In this document: positions 35,424-42,774 of the stretch, in pieces
Layout: every line of letters starts with the position of its first letter
Position numbering within the stretch: the stretch's first letter is position 1
Source of the DNA: Caryophanales bacterium UBA3620
GTDB lineage: Bacteria; Bacillota_I; Bacilli_A; RF39; UBA660
Assembly (NCBI GenBank): GCA_002375205.1
Contig: DFLL01000017.1
Span: 474 to 59,015 of the forward strand
DNA length: 58,542 nucleotides
Direction of reading: 5' to 3'
Notes under the pieces: model-generated
What the model was told of the DNA's origin: nothing
The model's input: the letters and a program-made list of their open reading frames with translations, nothing else
Database searches by the model: none
Translations under genes and position numbers: made by a program

Positions 35424-35492
35424 AATTATTCCTCCTACATTCCATAATAATTATAATATAAAAAATAAAAAGAAACAATATAATTGCTTCCT

Positions 35493-36488
35493 TTATTTTT
35501 TTAAATAATCTAATACCTCATCAAAAGTATCAACTTTAATAATATCCATATTGTAGTGATACTTATTTTTGGTAGCTATAGCCTCTTCATAATTAGAAGA
35601 TGGAACAAAGACAATATCCATCTTATCACTTGCAGCTCCCATTATCTTGTATTTAATACCGTCTATCTCTCCCACACTGCCATCAAAAGAAATAGTACCT
35701 GTACCAGATATCTTTCTTCCCTTTATAATATCTTCATTTACCAAAGCATTATAAATAGTAAGTGTAAGCATCAAACCTCCCGAGGAACCAGACTCACTAT
35801 CTCTAAATTTAATTTCAAGCTTAGGTTCTATTTCATAATCATAATCAGTAATTATTACAACACCAACTATTTTAGTATTATTTTCTAAATAAATTTTACT
35901 TTTTATTTCCTTTTCTTTTCCATCTCTAAGTATCTTAAAAGTAATTATATCATTTTCCTTTTTATTATTAATTATCTTTTTAATTGCCGAAACATCCTCT
36001 ACTAAAGTATTATCCACCTCTAATATAATGTCTCCTACCTTAAGGCCATTATTCTGTGTTGTAGCTATAATAACATTCCTTTTATTATTAATTTTAATAA
36101 ATTTATTAGCTTTAGTATAAGCAACCATAAGAGCAACATCTAAAGAATTATCTCTCATAATTTTATTTCTATCTTCAACTTCCTTAATACTTTCATTAGA
36201 TATCTTCCTATCATTATTTTTAATTATATCATACCCCATTATCATCGAATATAAATATAATCCAGGAGTAGCCTTATACTCACTAACATAAAGCATATTA
36301 ATAGAGCCATTAGTCTCTTCATAGCCAGATAGATTAACTCTATCAGTAATATTTATTGTACCACCCGGAGCCATAACATAATATGGAAGTTTTAAATAAA
36401 AAAATAAACATAATAATATAATAAATAATAAAAACTTATAATTATACTTTAATATTTTCTTTAAATCCATATTATCATTCCATTCCAT
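35493..36488 (-). CDS. ylbL: PDZ/Lon-type membrane serine protease (YlbL/SepM family)
   Basis: Protein of 331 residues. One N-terminal span at about 20-37, a PDZ domain at about 130-205 (NGLKVGDIILEVDNT), then a Lon-like protease domain. The serine is in ESGSSGGLMLTL and the lysine in DGIKYKIMGA, the Ser-Lys dyad. Relatives process extracellular peptides or damaged-cell signals (SepM in streptococci, YlbL in Bacillus). Divergent from ylbJ with 34 bp between starts; the same gene pair is close in B. subtilis. The start could be the ATG at 36470; neither has a good ribosome site. Confidence 0.9.
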   Translation of the reverse strand: MEWNDNMDLKKILKYNYKFLLFIILLCLFFYLKLPYYVMAPGGTINITDRVNLSGYEETNGSINMLYVSEYKATPGLYLYSMIMGYDIIKNNDRKISNESIKEVEDRNKIMRDNSLDVALMVAYTKANKFIKINNKRNVIIATTQNNGLKVGDIILEVDNTLVEDVSAIKKIINNKKENDIITFKILRDGKEKEIKSKIYLENNTKIVGVVIITDYDYEIEPKLEIKFRDSESGSSGGLMLTLTIYNALVNEDIIKGRKISGTGTISFDGSVGEIDGIKYKIMGAASDKMDIVFVPSSNYEEAIATKNKYHYNMDIIKVDTFDEVLDYLKK

Positions 36489-36502
36489 TTCTTTTCTAAT
36501 CT

Positions 36503-36517
36503 ATTATAGCATATAAT
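36503..36517. promoter_or_regulatory. Overlapping divergent promoters between ylbL and ylbJ
   Basis: Minus strand: extended -10 TGC-TATAAT (36511-36503) for ylbL. Plus strand: CATATAAT (36510-36517) for ylbJ, only 5 bp before its ATG. This resembles the sigma-E -10 consensus CATACAnT, and B. subtilis ylbJ is known to be sigma-E dependent. No clear -35 match is seen for either. Confidence 0.4.
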
Positions 36518-36522
36518 TAAAT

Positions 36523-37443
36523 ATGAAAAAATATTCTAATCAAATTATTTCAATATTAACGTTCATAATTTTAATATTAGTATTACTAAATAAGGAATTA
36601 GTATCTACTTCAATTCTATCATCACTTTATATTTGGTATAATACTTTAGTACCATCAATGTTTCCTATGATAGTATTATCAGATATTCTAATAACATATA
36701 ACTCTACCAATATTATTCCAAAATTAATTACTAATAGCATATCAAAACTATTTAATATAAGTAAAAATGCAACTACTATATTTTTTTTCTCACTAATATC
36801 AGGTTTCCCCACTAATGCCGTAATTATAAAAAAAGCCGTAGACACCAATAAAATATCAACAAATGAAGGAGAACATCTCTTACTATTTTGCAATTTTGCT
36901 AACCCATTATTCATACTTCAAACAATCGGAAAATTCTATTTAAAAAATAGTACTTACGCAGTAATAATACTAATTAGTAATATATTAAGTAATATCATTA
37001 TTGGAACAATATTTAGAAAGAAAAATAATCCAAATACTAATTATATAAATTATCCAGATAAAAATCAAAGTCTAGGTATTATCTTAAAAGATGCTATTTC
37101 TAAAGCAATAAATTCCCTTTTTCTCGTTGCAGGTACCATAACCATGTTCATAATACTTACAACATTATTATCCCATATCCTTAATTTAAATAATATCCTA
37201 AAATTAACAATACAAAGTATATTAGAATTGACCATGGGTTTATCTTATCTTTCAAATCTCACTCTAGATGATACCATAAAAGTAGTCATATCTACAGCCA
37301 TTTTATCCTTTAGTGGGCTATCTATACATCTTCAAGTCTATTCAATATTAGAAAACATTAAATATAAAAATTATTTAAAAGGCCGTATACTATCAACAGT
37401 ATTATCAAGCATAATAGCCTTCATAATAATAAAAACAATTTAA
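36523..37443 (+). CDS. ylbJ: Sporulation integral membrane protein YlbJ
   Basis: Protein of 306 residues with about eight hydrophobic spans and Gate-like (nucleoside recognition) motifs: LVPSMFPMIVLSDIL, LISGFPTNAVIIKKAV, LFCNFANPLFIL and a mirror-type second half (ELTMGLSYLS). Needed for spore-coat or cortex-related transport in Bacillus; the substrate is unknown. There is no ribosome site before the ATG, and the predicted -10 ends 5 bp upstream, so translation may be leaderless. Confidence 0.88.
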   Translation: MKKYSNQIISILTFIILILVLLNKELVSTSILSSLYIWYNTLVPSMFPMIVLSDILITYNSTNIIPKLITNSISKLFNISKNATTIFFFSLISGFPTNAVIIKKAVDTNKISTNEGEHLLLFCNFANPLFILQTIGKFYLKNSTYAVIILISNILSNIIIGTIFRKKNNPNTNYINYPDKNQSLGIILKDAISKAINSLFLVAGTITMFIILTTLLSHILNLNNILKLTIQSILELTMGLSYLSNLTLDDTIKVVISTAILSFSGLSIHLQVYSILENIKYKNYLKGRILSTVLSSIIAFIIIKTI

Positions 37444-37465
37444 AAAGTGAGCATTTAACTCACTT
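37442..37465 (-). terminator. Terminator of the GGDEF-YihY operon
   Basis: AAGTGAG pairs with CTCACTT. On the minus strand the stem is followed by TTTTTA; on the plus strand by AAACC. It therefore mainly serves the minus-strand transcript arriving from yihY. Confidence 0.65.
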
Positions 37466-37497
37466 AAACCAAAAAGGTTTCAAAATATAAGGAGACA

Positions 37498-37547
37498 ATA
37501 GTATTACCATTATATGTAGTCCGTGATTAAAACATATGTAATACTAT
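37498..37547. other. Long imperfect stem-loop between converging genes
   Basis: ATAGTATTAC (37498-37507) pairs with GTAATACTAT (37538-37547), and an inner ATATGT/ACATAT adds 6 bp, with a CATT bulge and a 14-base loop. No open frame, and no U-run next to it. Function unknown. Confidence 0.6.
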
Positions 37548-37558
37548 CATAAATATTA

Positions 37559-38359
37559 TTATCTATTTTTATCTGCATTATACTTTCTAGTATTAATAAC
37601 AATACCAAGTATTAAAATATAGCTTAAGAAATATATCCAAATTAATAAAACCATTACACTAGATAATCCTCCGTATAAAACATCAAATTTTGTAAAATAA
37701 GTAAGATAATAACTAAATATAGCAGTAAATATAATCCAAAGTATTGTCGTAGTAAAAGCTCCTACCACAACATCTCTTACCTTCAATTTTACAGATGGAG
37801 ACATAATATATATTAATATAACATTAACAAATATAACCCAAAAAGTAATTGGCCATTTAAATACATGATACATATTAATAATATTATTAGCCACAATGTT
37901 ATATCTACTCAAAAAATCTAACAATTTACCACCAAGCACAGGAATAAGTATAAGTACTAAAAGAGAAAAGACAAGCAATAACAAAATTATAACAGATTTC
38001 AATCTATCTCTAGTAACACTTCTTTTATCAACACCATACAAACTATTAGAAGCTTCTACAACAGCATACATTCCTCTTGAAGAAACATATAAAGTAAATA
38101 TATTAAGTAATCCTATAGATAAAGTGTAATTCTTACTAGAAACAATATCAATAATAACATTACTAATATAGTTAGGAATAGTATCATCTATTAAATTAAT
38201 AATTGAATCAATTGATATTGAGAAAAAGCTTGCAATTAATAAAATAATTGTAAATATCGGAATAATTGCTAAAACAAAATTATATGATAAGTATGAAGGT
38301 AAAATTCTAAGTTCAGTTAAACTTAGAATTTTTAGCACTTCTTTTATACCCTTTTTCAA
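37559..38359 (-). CDS. YihY/BrkB-family membrane protein
   Basis: Protein of 266 residues with about six spans and the family blocks LPSYLSYNFVLAIIPIFTIIL, SSRGMYAVVEASNSLYGVD and YGGLSSVMVLLIWIYFLSYI. The family was once called RNase BN; its real role is unclear. The start is TTG at 38359, immediately after the TAG of the upstream gene (TAGTTG), with AAGGA 9 bases before. Translation is therefore coupled to the GGDEF-type gene. Confidence 0.9.
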   Translation of the reverse strand: MKKGIKEVLKILSLTELRILPSYLSYNFVLAIIPIFTIILLIASFFSISIDSIINLIDDTIPNYISNVIIDIVSSKNYTLSIGLLNIFTLYVSSRGMYAVVEASNSLYGVDKRSVTRDRLKSVIILLLLVFSLLVLILIPVLGGKLLDFLSRYNIVANNIINMYHVFKWPITFWVIFVNVILIYIMSPSVKLKVRDVVVGAFTTTILWIIFTAIFSYYLTYFTKFDVLYGGLSSVMVLLIWIYFLSYILILGIVINTRKYNADKNR

Positions 38360-40396
38360 CTATTTTTTTCCTTGCATAATTTCTTTTTTATTTCTCATAT
38401 CAATAGTAGCCTCATTAATTGCATCATCAACTGTTTTAACATCATCAACTATCATACTATATCCTACTGATGCTCCAAAACCATATGGTAAATTTTTAAG
38501 TTCCTTATATATTTTTCTAGAATAATTAATAATATCTTGTTCATCATATCCAACCATATAGATAAGGAACTCATTACCATCAGTTCTAACAATATCCGTA
38601 TTAGCTTCCTGATTAACAATAAGTATGCTCGCAGCCTTCTTAATAACAGTATCCCCTTCTTCATGTCCATGATTATCATTTATATATTTAATATTATTAA
38701 GATCGACTATTACAAATCCCTGAGGATATATTGTATTATCATCCCATTCTTTCATTTTTAAATTCAAATAGTTCCTATTTTTTAAAGAAGTCATAGAATC
38801 AATATACTTTAATTTATCATTATTAGTAATAATAGCCTCTTTCTTTTTCCATTTTTTCAATATAATATATATACCTATCAATAATAGTATTGACAAAAGT
38901 GTTATAATAAATGCAAAAACAGTACGAGAACTATAATTATTTAAATTATAATTATAATTAAATTTAACACTATTATAATTAATCGTCTCAACATAGAAAG
39001 AAAACATCTCAGAAAAAATAGTATTCTTATTAACATCTCTTATATAGAAAGCATATTCATAAGGAAGATCTCCACGATATAATTCATTAAAATCACTAAA
39101 TTTTTTTATTTTATAATATTCATAAGTATCTTTATCAATTAAAACAATAGAATTATTAGATATCTTTCTTAATAAATCATCCGTATTATTAAAAGCCTTA
39201 AAGGATACACCCATACTTGTTGCCATATCATTTAAATACGAATCCTTAATAGTAAATACTTCCTTACCAATTAAACTCTTCATAGACATAACATTAAAAA
39301 TATCCTTAGATAATACCACGTACTCTTCTCTAAATAAAGATCTCGTTTTAATAACATCAATATTAAGTCCACTAGTATTAAAATTACCAAAAACCAAATC
39401 TAATTCACCGCTAGAAAAATCTTTTTTCATTTTATCAATATCGTCATAATAAATAATATTAAAATCAACAGCATAATTATCAGCGAAAGAATTCAAGTAA
39501 TTAGATAAAGTACCAACAATATTCTTATTTTGTTCGCCTTCATATGGCATATATGTCATATAGCCAACATTATATGGAGAACTATTATATCCCATTCTCT
39601 CAGCTTCACTAATTTTTTTATCTAAGAAATATTCATTTAAAAAACTATCCTTATAAAATATACTTTGATAATCTTTTTCAAAGCCATGATAATACTTCTT
39701 CATAATATTACGAAAAGTATTATTACCAATAGTCAAAACATATCTCTTATAAACATCTGATATGTGCATCAAAATATGCAAATCATTTCTAATAATTACA
39801 TCAACATACATATTATAAGGAATAATAGCATACTTAACTTCATCATTAGTAAGAGCTAACTCAATATCACTTATACTCTCTTTAGATAAATAGCTAATCA
39901 TATTATTATCAATTAAATAATTAGAAACAACTCCAATATCCGAAGATAATACTGCCACCTCAATATTTCCCATATCTTTAATTGAATCAATAGAAACATT
40001 ATCTTTACCAATTAAAACATAATAATCATTATAAATAACAATATCATTGTCTGTTAAGTCAACAACATTATTAACGATTCTAAAAGCATTATCTTTTAAA
40101 GAAACATTATTATTACTAGCAAAATAAGATACCTTATTAAAGCTAATACCATATTTTTCAGTAAAATTATCTAAAATATCAAAAATAACACCATTACCAT
40201 TTTTACCGTATATCGGGATATCATTAAAAACACTAACATCTATTACATTCTTTTTATTATCATTTATCCACTTTTTCTCTAATATTGAAAAAGAAGAATC
40301 ATCTTTACTATAATTTAAAATAAATATACCTAATAAAACAATAAAAACAATACCCGTCAAAGTTAAAATAAGAACCTTATTATTTCTCTTTTTCAT
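38360..40396 (-). CDS. Membrane sensor with two solute-binding-like domains and a degenerate GGDEF domain
   Basis: Protein of 678 residues. N-terminal span (about 8-26), two external amino-acid-binding-protein-like domains (about 50-260 and 275-490), a second span (about 500-522), then a diguanylate-cyclase-like domain (SMTSLKNRNYLN, DLNNIKYINDNHGHEEGD). The signature reads DGNEF at 606-610 instead of GGDEF: the first Gly and the metal or catalytic Asp are both changed. The domain may therefore be inactive, a GTP sensor, or a weak enzyme. Likely senses a small amino-acid-like ligand outside the cell. Coupled to yihY; AAGGAGTAG precedes the ATG. Confidence 0.88.
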   Translation of the reverse strand: MKKRNNKVLILTLTGIVFIVLLGIFILNYSKDDSSFSILEKKWINDNKKNVIDVSVFNDIPIYGKNGNGVIFDILDNFTEKYGISFNKVSYFASNNNVSLKDNAFRIVNNVVDLTDNDIVIYNDYYVLIGKDNVSIDSIKDMGNIEVAVLSSDIGVVSNYLIDNNMISYLSKESISDIELALTNDEVKYAIIPYNMYVDVIIRNDLHILMHISDVYKRYVLTIGNNTFRNIMKKYYHGFEKDYQSIFYKDSFLNEYFLDKKISEAERMGYNSSPYNVGYMTYMPYEGEQNKNIVGTLSNYLNSFADNYAVDFNIIYYDDIDKMKKDFSSGELDLVFGNFNTSGLNIDVIKTRSLFREEYVVLSKDIFNVMSMKSLIGKEVFTIKDSYLNDMATSMGVSFKAFNNTDDLLRKISNNSIVLIDKDTYEYYKIKKFSDFNELYRGDLPYEYAFYIRDVNKNTIFSEMFSFYVETINYNSVKFNYNYNLNNYSSRTVFAFIITLLSILLLIGIYIILKKWKKKEAIITNNDKLKYIDSMTSLKNRNYLNLKMKEWDDNTIYPQGFVIVDLNNIKYINDNHGHEEGDTVIKKAASILIVNQEANTDIVRTDGNEFLIYMVGYDEQDIINYSRKIYKELKNLPYGFGASVGYSMIVDDVKTVDDAINEATIDMRNKKEIMQGKK

Positions 40397-40399
40397 CTT

Positions 40400-40870
40400 C
40401 TACTCCTTATCTTTAATCCATGTAATAGAATCAAAATTATTATGCTTATTACCAGTAATAACAGTAATACCTTCCTCATTATTCCATTTTAAGAAATAAG
40501 AAAAATCATAATATTTAAGTTCTTCTTCACTATAATTATCTAAAGTATTACTAGCAATTTCTTTGGCTTTATCAAGAGTAGTTTCCTCTTTTAATACAAT
40601 TGTAGTATAAACAATCTTTCCTTGCAATCTAATATTAACATCCTCTACAGCTTCAGTAGACAAAACCTCTTCCTTAACTCCATCATATACTTCCTTATCT
40701 ATTTTTACATCTTCAATACCGCTTAGTCTATTACCATATTTATTCGAACTCTTACTAGTTAACATTCCAATAAATATAACCAAAAGAATAGCTGCTAATA
40801 CAAAACAAAGTAATATTACAACACAAAACCCTTTATTATTTCTCATCCAATTTTTAATTTTTTCTAACAT
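40400..40870 (-). CDS. Hypothetical single-span membrane protein (Asp23-like layout)
   Basis: Protein of 156 residues. A basic N-terminus, one span at about 16-38 (VVILLCFVLAAILLVIFIGM), then an alpha/beta domain with VEDVNIRLQGKIVYTTIVLK and a C-terminal WNNEEGITVITGNKHNN. The external domain layout recalls small Asp23-like or sporulation membrane proteins, but I cannot assign it. GGAGG precedes the ATG. It ends 3 bp before the GGDEF-type gene, so the two are likely cotranscribed. Confidence 0.55.
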   Translation of the reverse strand: MLEKIKNWMRNNKGFCVVILLCFVLAAILLVIFIGMLTSKSSNKYGNRLSGIEDVKIDKEVYDGVKEEVLSTEAVEDVNIRLQGKIVYTTIVLKEETTLDKAKEIASNTLDNYSEEELKYYDFSYFLKWNNEEGITVITGNKHNNFDSITWIKDKE

Positions 40871-40961
40871 AGTATTCCTCCTTATTAATCTAGTAATATT
40901 ATACTATAACAAAAAATATTTATCAAGAACTATCATAAAAATAAAAGCACCTAAATAGTGC

Positions 40962-41642
40962 TTATAACTTTATAATACTAGACAATCTTTTAATAACTTT
41001 CTTCTCTATCCTTGAAATATAAGATTGAGATATTCCAAGCAAACTAGCAACTTCTTTTTGTGTCATCTCTTTTTTACCATTAAGACCATATCTAAGTTCA
41101 ATAATTTCCTTATCCCTTTTACCAAGTTTATTAACCTCTCTATACATTAAATATCTATCATTTTCATCTTCAAGGGGCTTAGTAACAATATCCCCATCAG
41201 TACCTAAAACATCCTCTAAATGAAGTTCATTTCCCTCCGAATCAAAACTAAGACTATCTTCAAAAGAAACCTCTGTTCTCTTCTTTTTTGTCTTTCTAAG
41301 ATACATTAGTATCTCATTATCAATACATCTAGAAGCATAAGTAGCAAGCTTAATATTCTTATCATTCTGATAAGTGTTAACTCCCTTAATTAAACCAATT
41401 GTTCCAATAGATACTAAATCTTCTAGATCAATCTTCGTATTTTCATACTTCTTAGCCAAAAAAACTACAAGTCTTAAATTATGTTCAATTAATTTATCTC
41501 TAGCCTTAGTGTCTCCTTTTAAAAATAAACTAACATATTTCTCCTCTTCTTCTTTTGACAATGGTTCGGGAAGAATATCCGTACTGCCAACATAAAACAA
41601 GTAATTAAGTCTTCTAATTAAACTTCTAAGTAATTTAAACAT
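40962..41642 (-). CDS. sigE: Sporulation sigma factor SigE (pro-sigma-E)
   Basis: Protein of 226 residues. An N-terminal amphipathic pro-sequence (MFKLLRSLIRRLNYLFYVGS) is followed by sigma-70 region 2 (KLIEHNLRLVVFLAKKYENT, DLVSIGTIGLIKGVNTY, YASRCIDNEILMYLR). Region 4 has MTQKEVASLLGISQSYISRI. Blocks such as ATYASRCI-NEILMYLR and LEDVLGTD-DI are characteristic of SigE. SigE directs early mother-cell transcription after SpoIIGA removes the pro-sequence. The gene follows spoIIGA by 1 bp, the classical order. Confidence 0.95.
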   Translation of the reverse strand: MFKLLRSLIRRLNYLFYVGSTDILPEPLSKEEEEKYVSLFLKGDTKARDKLIEHNLRLVVFLAKKYENTKIDLEDLVSIGTIGLIKGVNTYQNDKNIKLATYASRCIDNEILMYLRKTKKKRTEVSFEDSLSFDSEGNELHLEDVLGTDGDIVTKPLEDENDRYLMYREVNKLGKRDKEIIELRYGLNGKKEMTQKEVASLLGISQSYISRIEKKVIKRLSSIIKL

Positions 41643-41643
41643 A

Positions 41644-42378
41644 TTATTCCCCTTTCATAACATCTTTATGCAATATAACATCTACTCCATCAATAAACCT
41701 AATATTATCAGAAAACGCTACTAGCACATTCCTAACAACATTATTATCAACTACTATATATTTAGGTTTAACACACTTAAGTAACCCATCACCGGAAACA
41801 GTATTATAAGGAACTAATAAGAATCTATCATCCCTTTCATATTTCTTATTAACAATAATAATAGGCCTATGCTTATATATATCATATAAATTATTTCCCG
41901 TATCCAAAAAACCCATTAGAGAAATATTATCTTTATCAAAGTATATGTCTACTTGATAATAATTATTATAATTATTTTTAAGTTTACTCATTTCTTTGCA
42001 ATATAAGATAGTAACTTCTCCCCCTATAACAATAATAACCAAATAATAAATAATACTATTATCAATCTTAATATTAAATAAATACAGTAGACCTCCAAGT
42101 ATTACACTAACGATATACATATAAAAAATATTCTTAATCGTATATTTAATATTTTTATATCCAAAGCATACTATACACATAACAATAATACTAAATATCT
42201 CAATAGCAATTTTATCAATATTAAAAAGTAAAAGTAATGAAGAAATACCTCCTATTAAACTCGATAAAATAATTCTAATAGTATTTGTTCTCCGCTTAAG
42301 GATATAACTAACTCCCATTATAATAATACCATCAATAACCATATTAAAAAGAAAAAATAAATCTATATACATTTTCAT
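41644..42378 (-). CDS. spoIIGA: Sigma-E processing peptidase SpoIIGA
   Basis: Protein of 244 residues. Five hydrophobic spans in the first 125 residues (YIDLFFLFNMVIDGIIIMG, ending YYLVIIVIGGEVTILY), then a cytoplasmic aspartic-protease-like domain with the catalytic DTGN at 159-162 (GFLDTGNNLYD). It cuts pro-sigma-E at the sporulation septum when triggered by SpoIIR from the forespore. No ribosome site or clear promoter is visible before it. A pilin gene and its terminator lie 45 bp upstream. Confidence 0.93.
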   Translation of the reverse strand: MKMYIDLFFLFNMVIDGIIIMGVSYILKRRTNTIRIILSSLIGGISSLLLLFNIDKIAIEIFSIIVMCIVCFGYKNIKYTIKNIFYMYIVSVILGGLLYLFNIKIDNSIIYYLVIIVIGGEVTILYCKEMSKLKNNYNNYYQVDIYFDKDNISLMGFLDTGNNLYDIYKHRPIIIVNKKYERDDRFLLVPYNTVSGDGLLKCVKPKYIVVDNNVVRNVLVAFSDNIRFIDGVDVILHKDVMKGE

Positions 42379-42387
42379 AGATTTATT

Positions 42388-42428
42388 ATAATAAAAATAA
42401 GATAAATCAAATGTCGATTTATCTTATT
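42388..42428 (-). terminator. Terminator of the pilin gene
   Basis: A 13-bp stem (AATAAGATAAATC with its complement) and a 7-base loop, followed on the minus strand by TATTTTTATT. It overlaps the pilin stop codon. Confidence 0.75.
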
Positions 42429-42636
42429 CAAAAAAACTATTTTCATCACCTTGGCAATATCCACTACCAACTTTTTCTCCTTCAATATACTCCTTACCAG
42501 ATACATTACATCCCATCTTCGTAATAGCATCCTGAAGGTATCCACCAAATATTTTAACAAGTCCAATAACAAGTACCGTTATTAACGATATAATAAGCAC
42601 ATATTCGACAAGTGTCTGACCTTTTCTATTCAACAT
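42424..42636 (-). CDS. Flp-type pilin-like small protein
   Basis: Protein of 70 residues from the ATG at 42636, with site GGAGGG. It starts MLNRKGQTLVEYVLIISLIT: a short basic leader, Gly, then the hydrophobic TLVEYVLIISL block with Glu at +5 relative to the Gly. That is the type IVb/Flp prepilin signature cut by prepilin peptidase. The C-terminal part contains two Cys (MGCNVSG, GYCQG). No prepilin peptidase, ATPase or secretin-like gene is present in the window, so assembly partners are elsewhere or absent. Own promoter (TTGCAA/TACAAT) and terminator. Confidence 0.8.
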   Translation of the reverse strand: MLNRKGQTLVEYVLIISLITVLVIGLVKIFGGYLQDAITKMGCNVSGKEYIEGEKVGSGYCQGDENSFFE

Positions 42637-42664
42637 AATAAAGCCCTCCATATCCTATATCTAA

Positions 42665-42693
42665 ATTGTACTATATTTTTTTAACAATTGCAA
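42665..42693 (-). promoter_or_regulatory. Promoter of the pilin gene
   Basis: Minus strand TTGCAA (42693-42688), 17-bp spacer, TACAAT (42670-42665), followed by a 28-base leader with the GGAGGG site. Confidence 0.6.
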
Positions 42694-42774
42694 TAGTTAA
42701 TTGTTTATTTTTCATTTTCAAATAAGCCTATACTCACCTTAACAATATTCTTGTTTATCATTTATAATTTTTTT

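Noticed and set aside
42412..42418. Spo0A box (TGTCGAT) before spoIIGA
   Set aside because: It is a single, imperfect copy sitting in the loop of the pilin terminator, with no nearby promoter.
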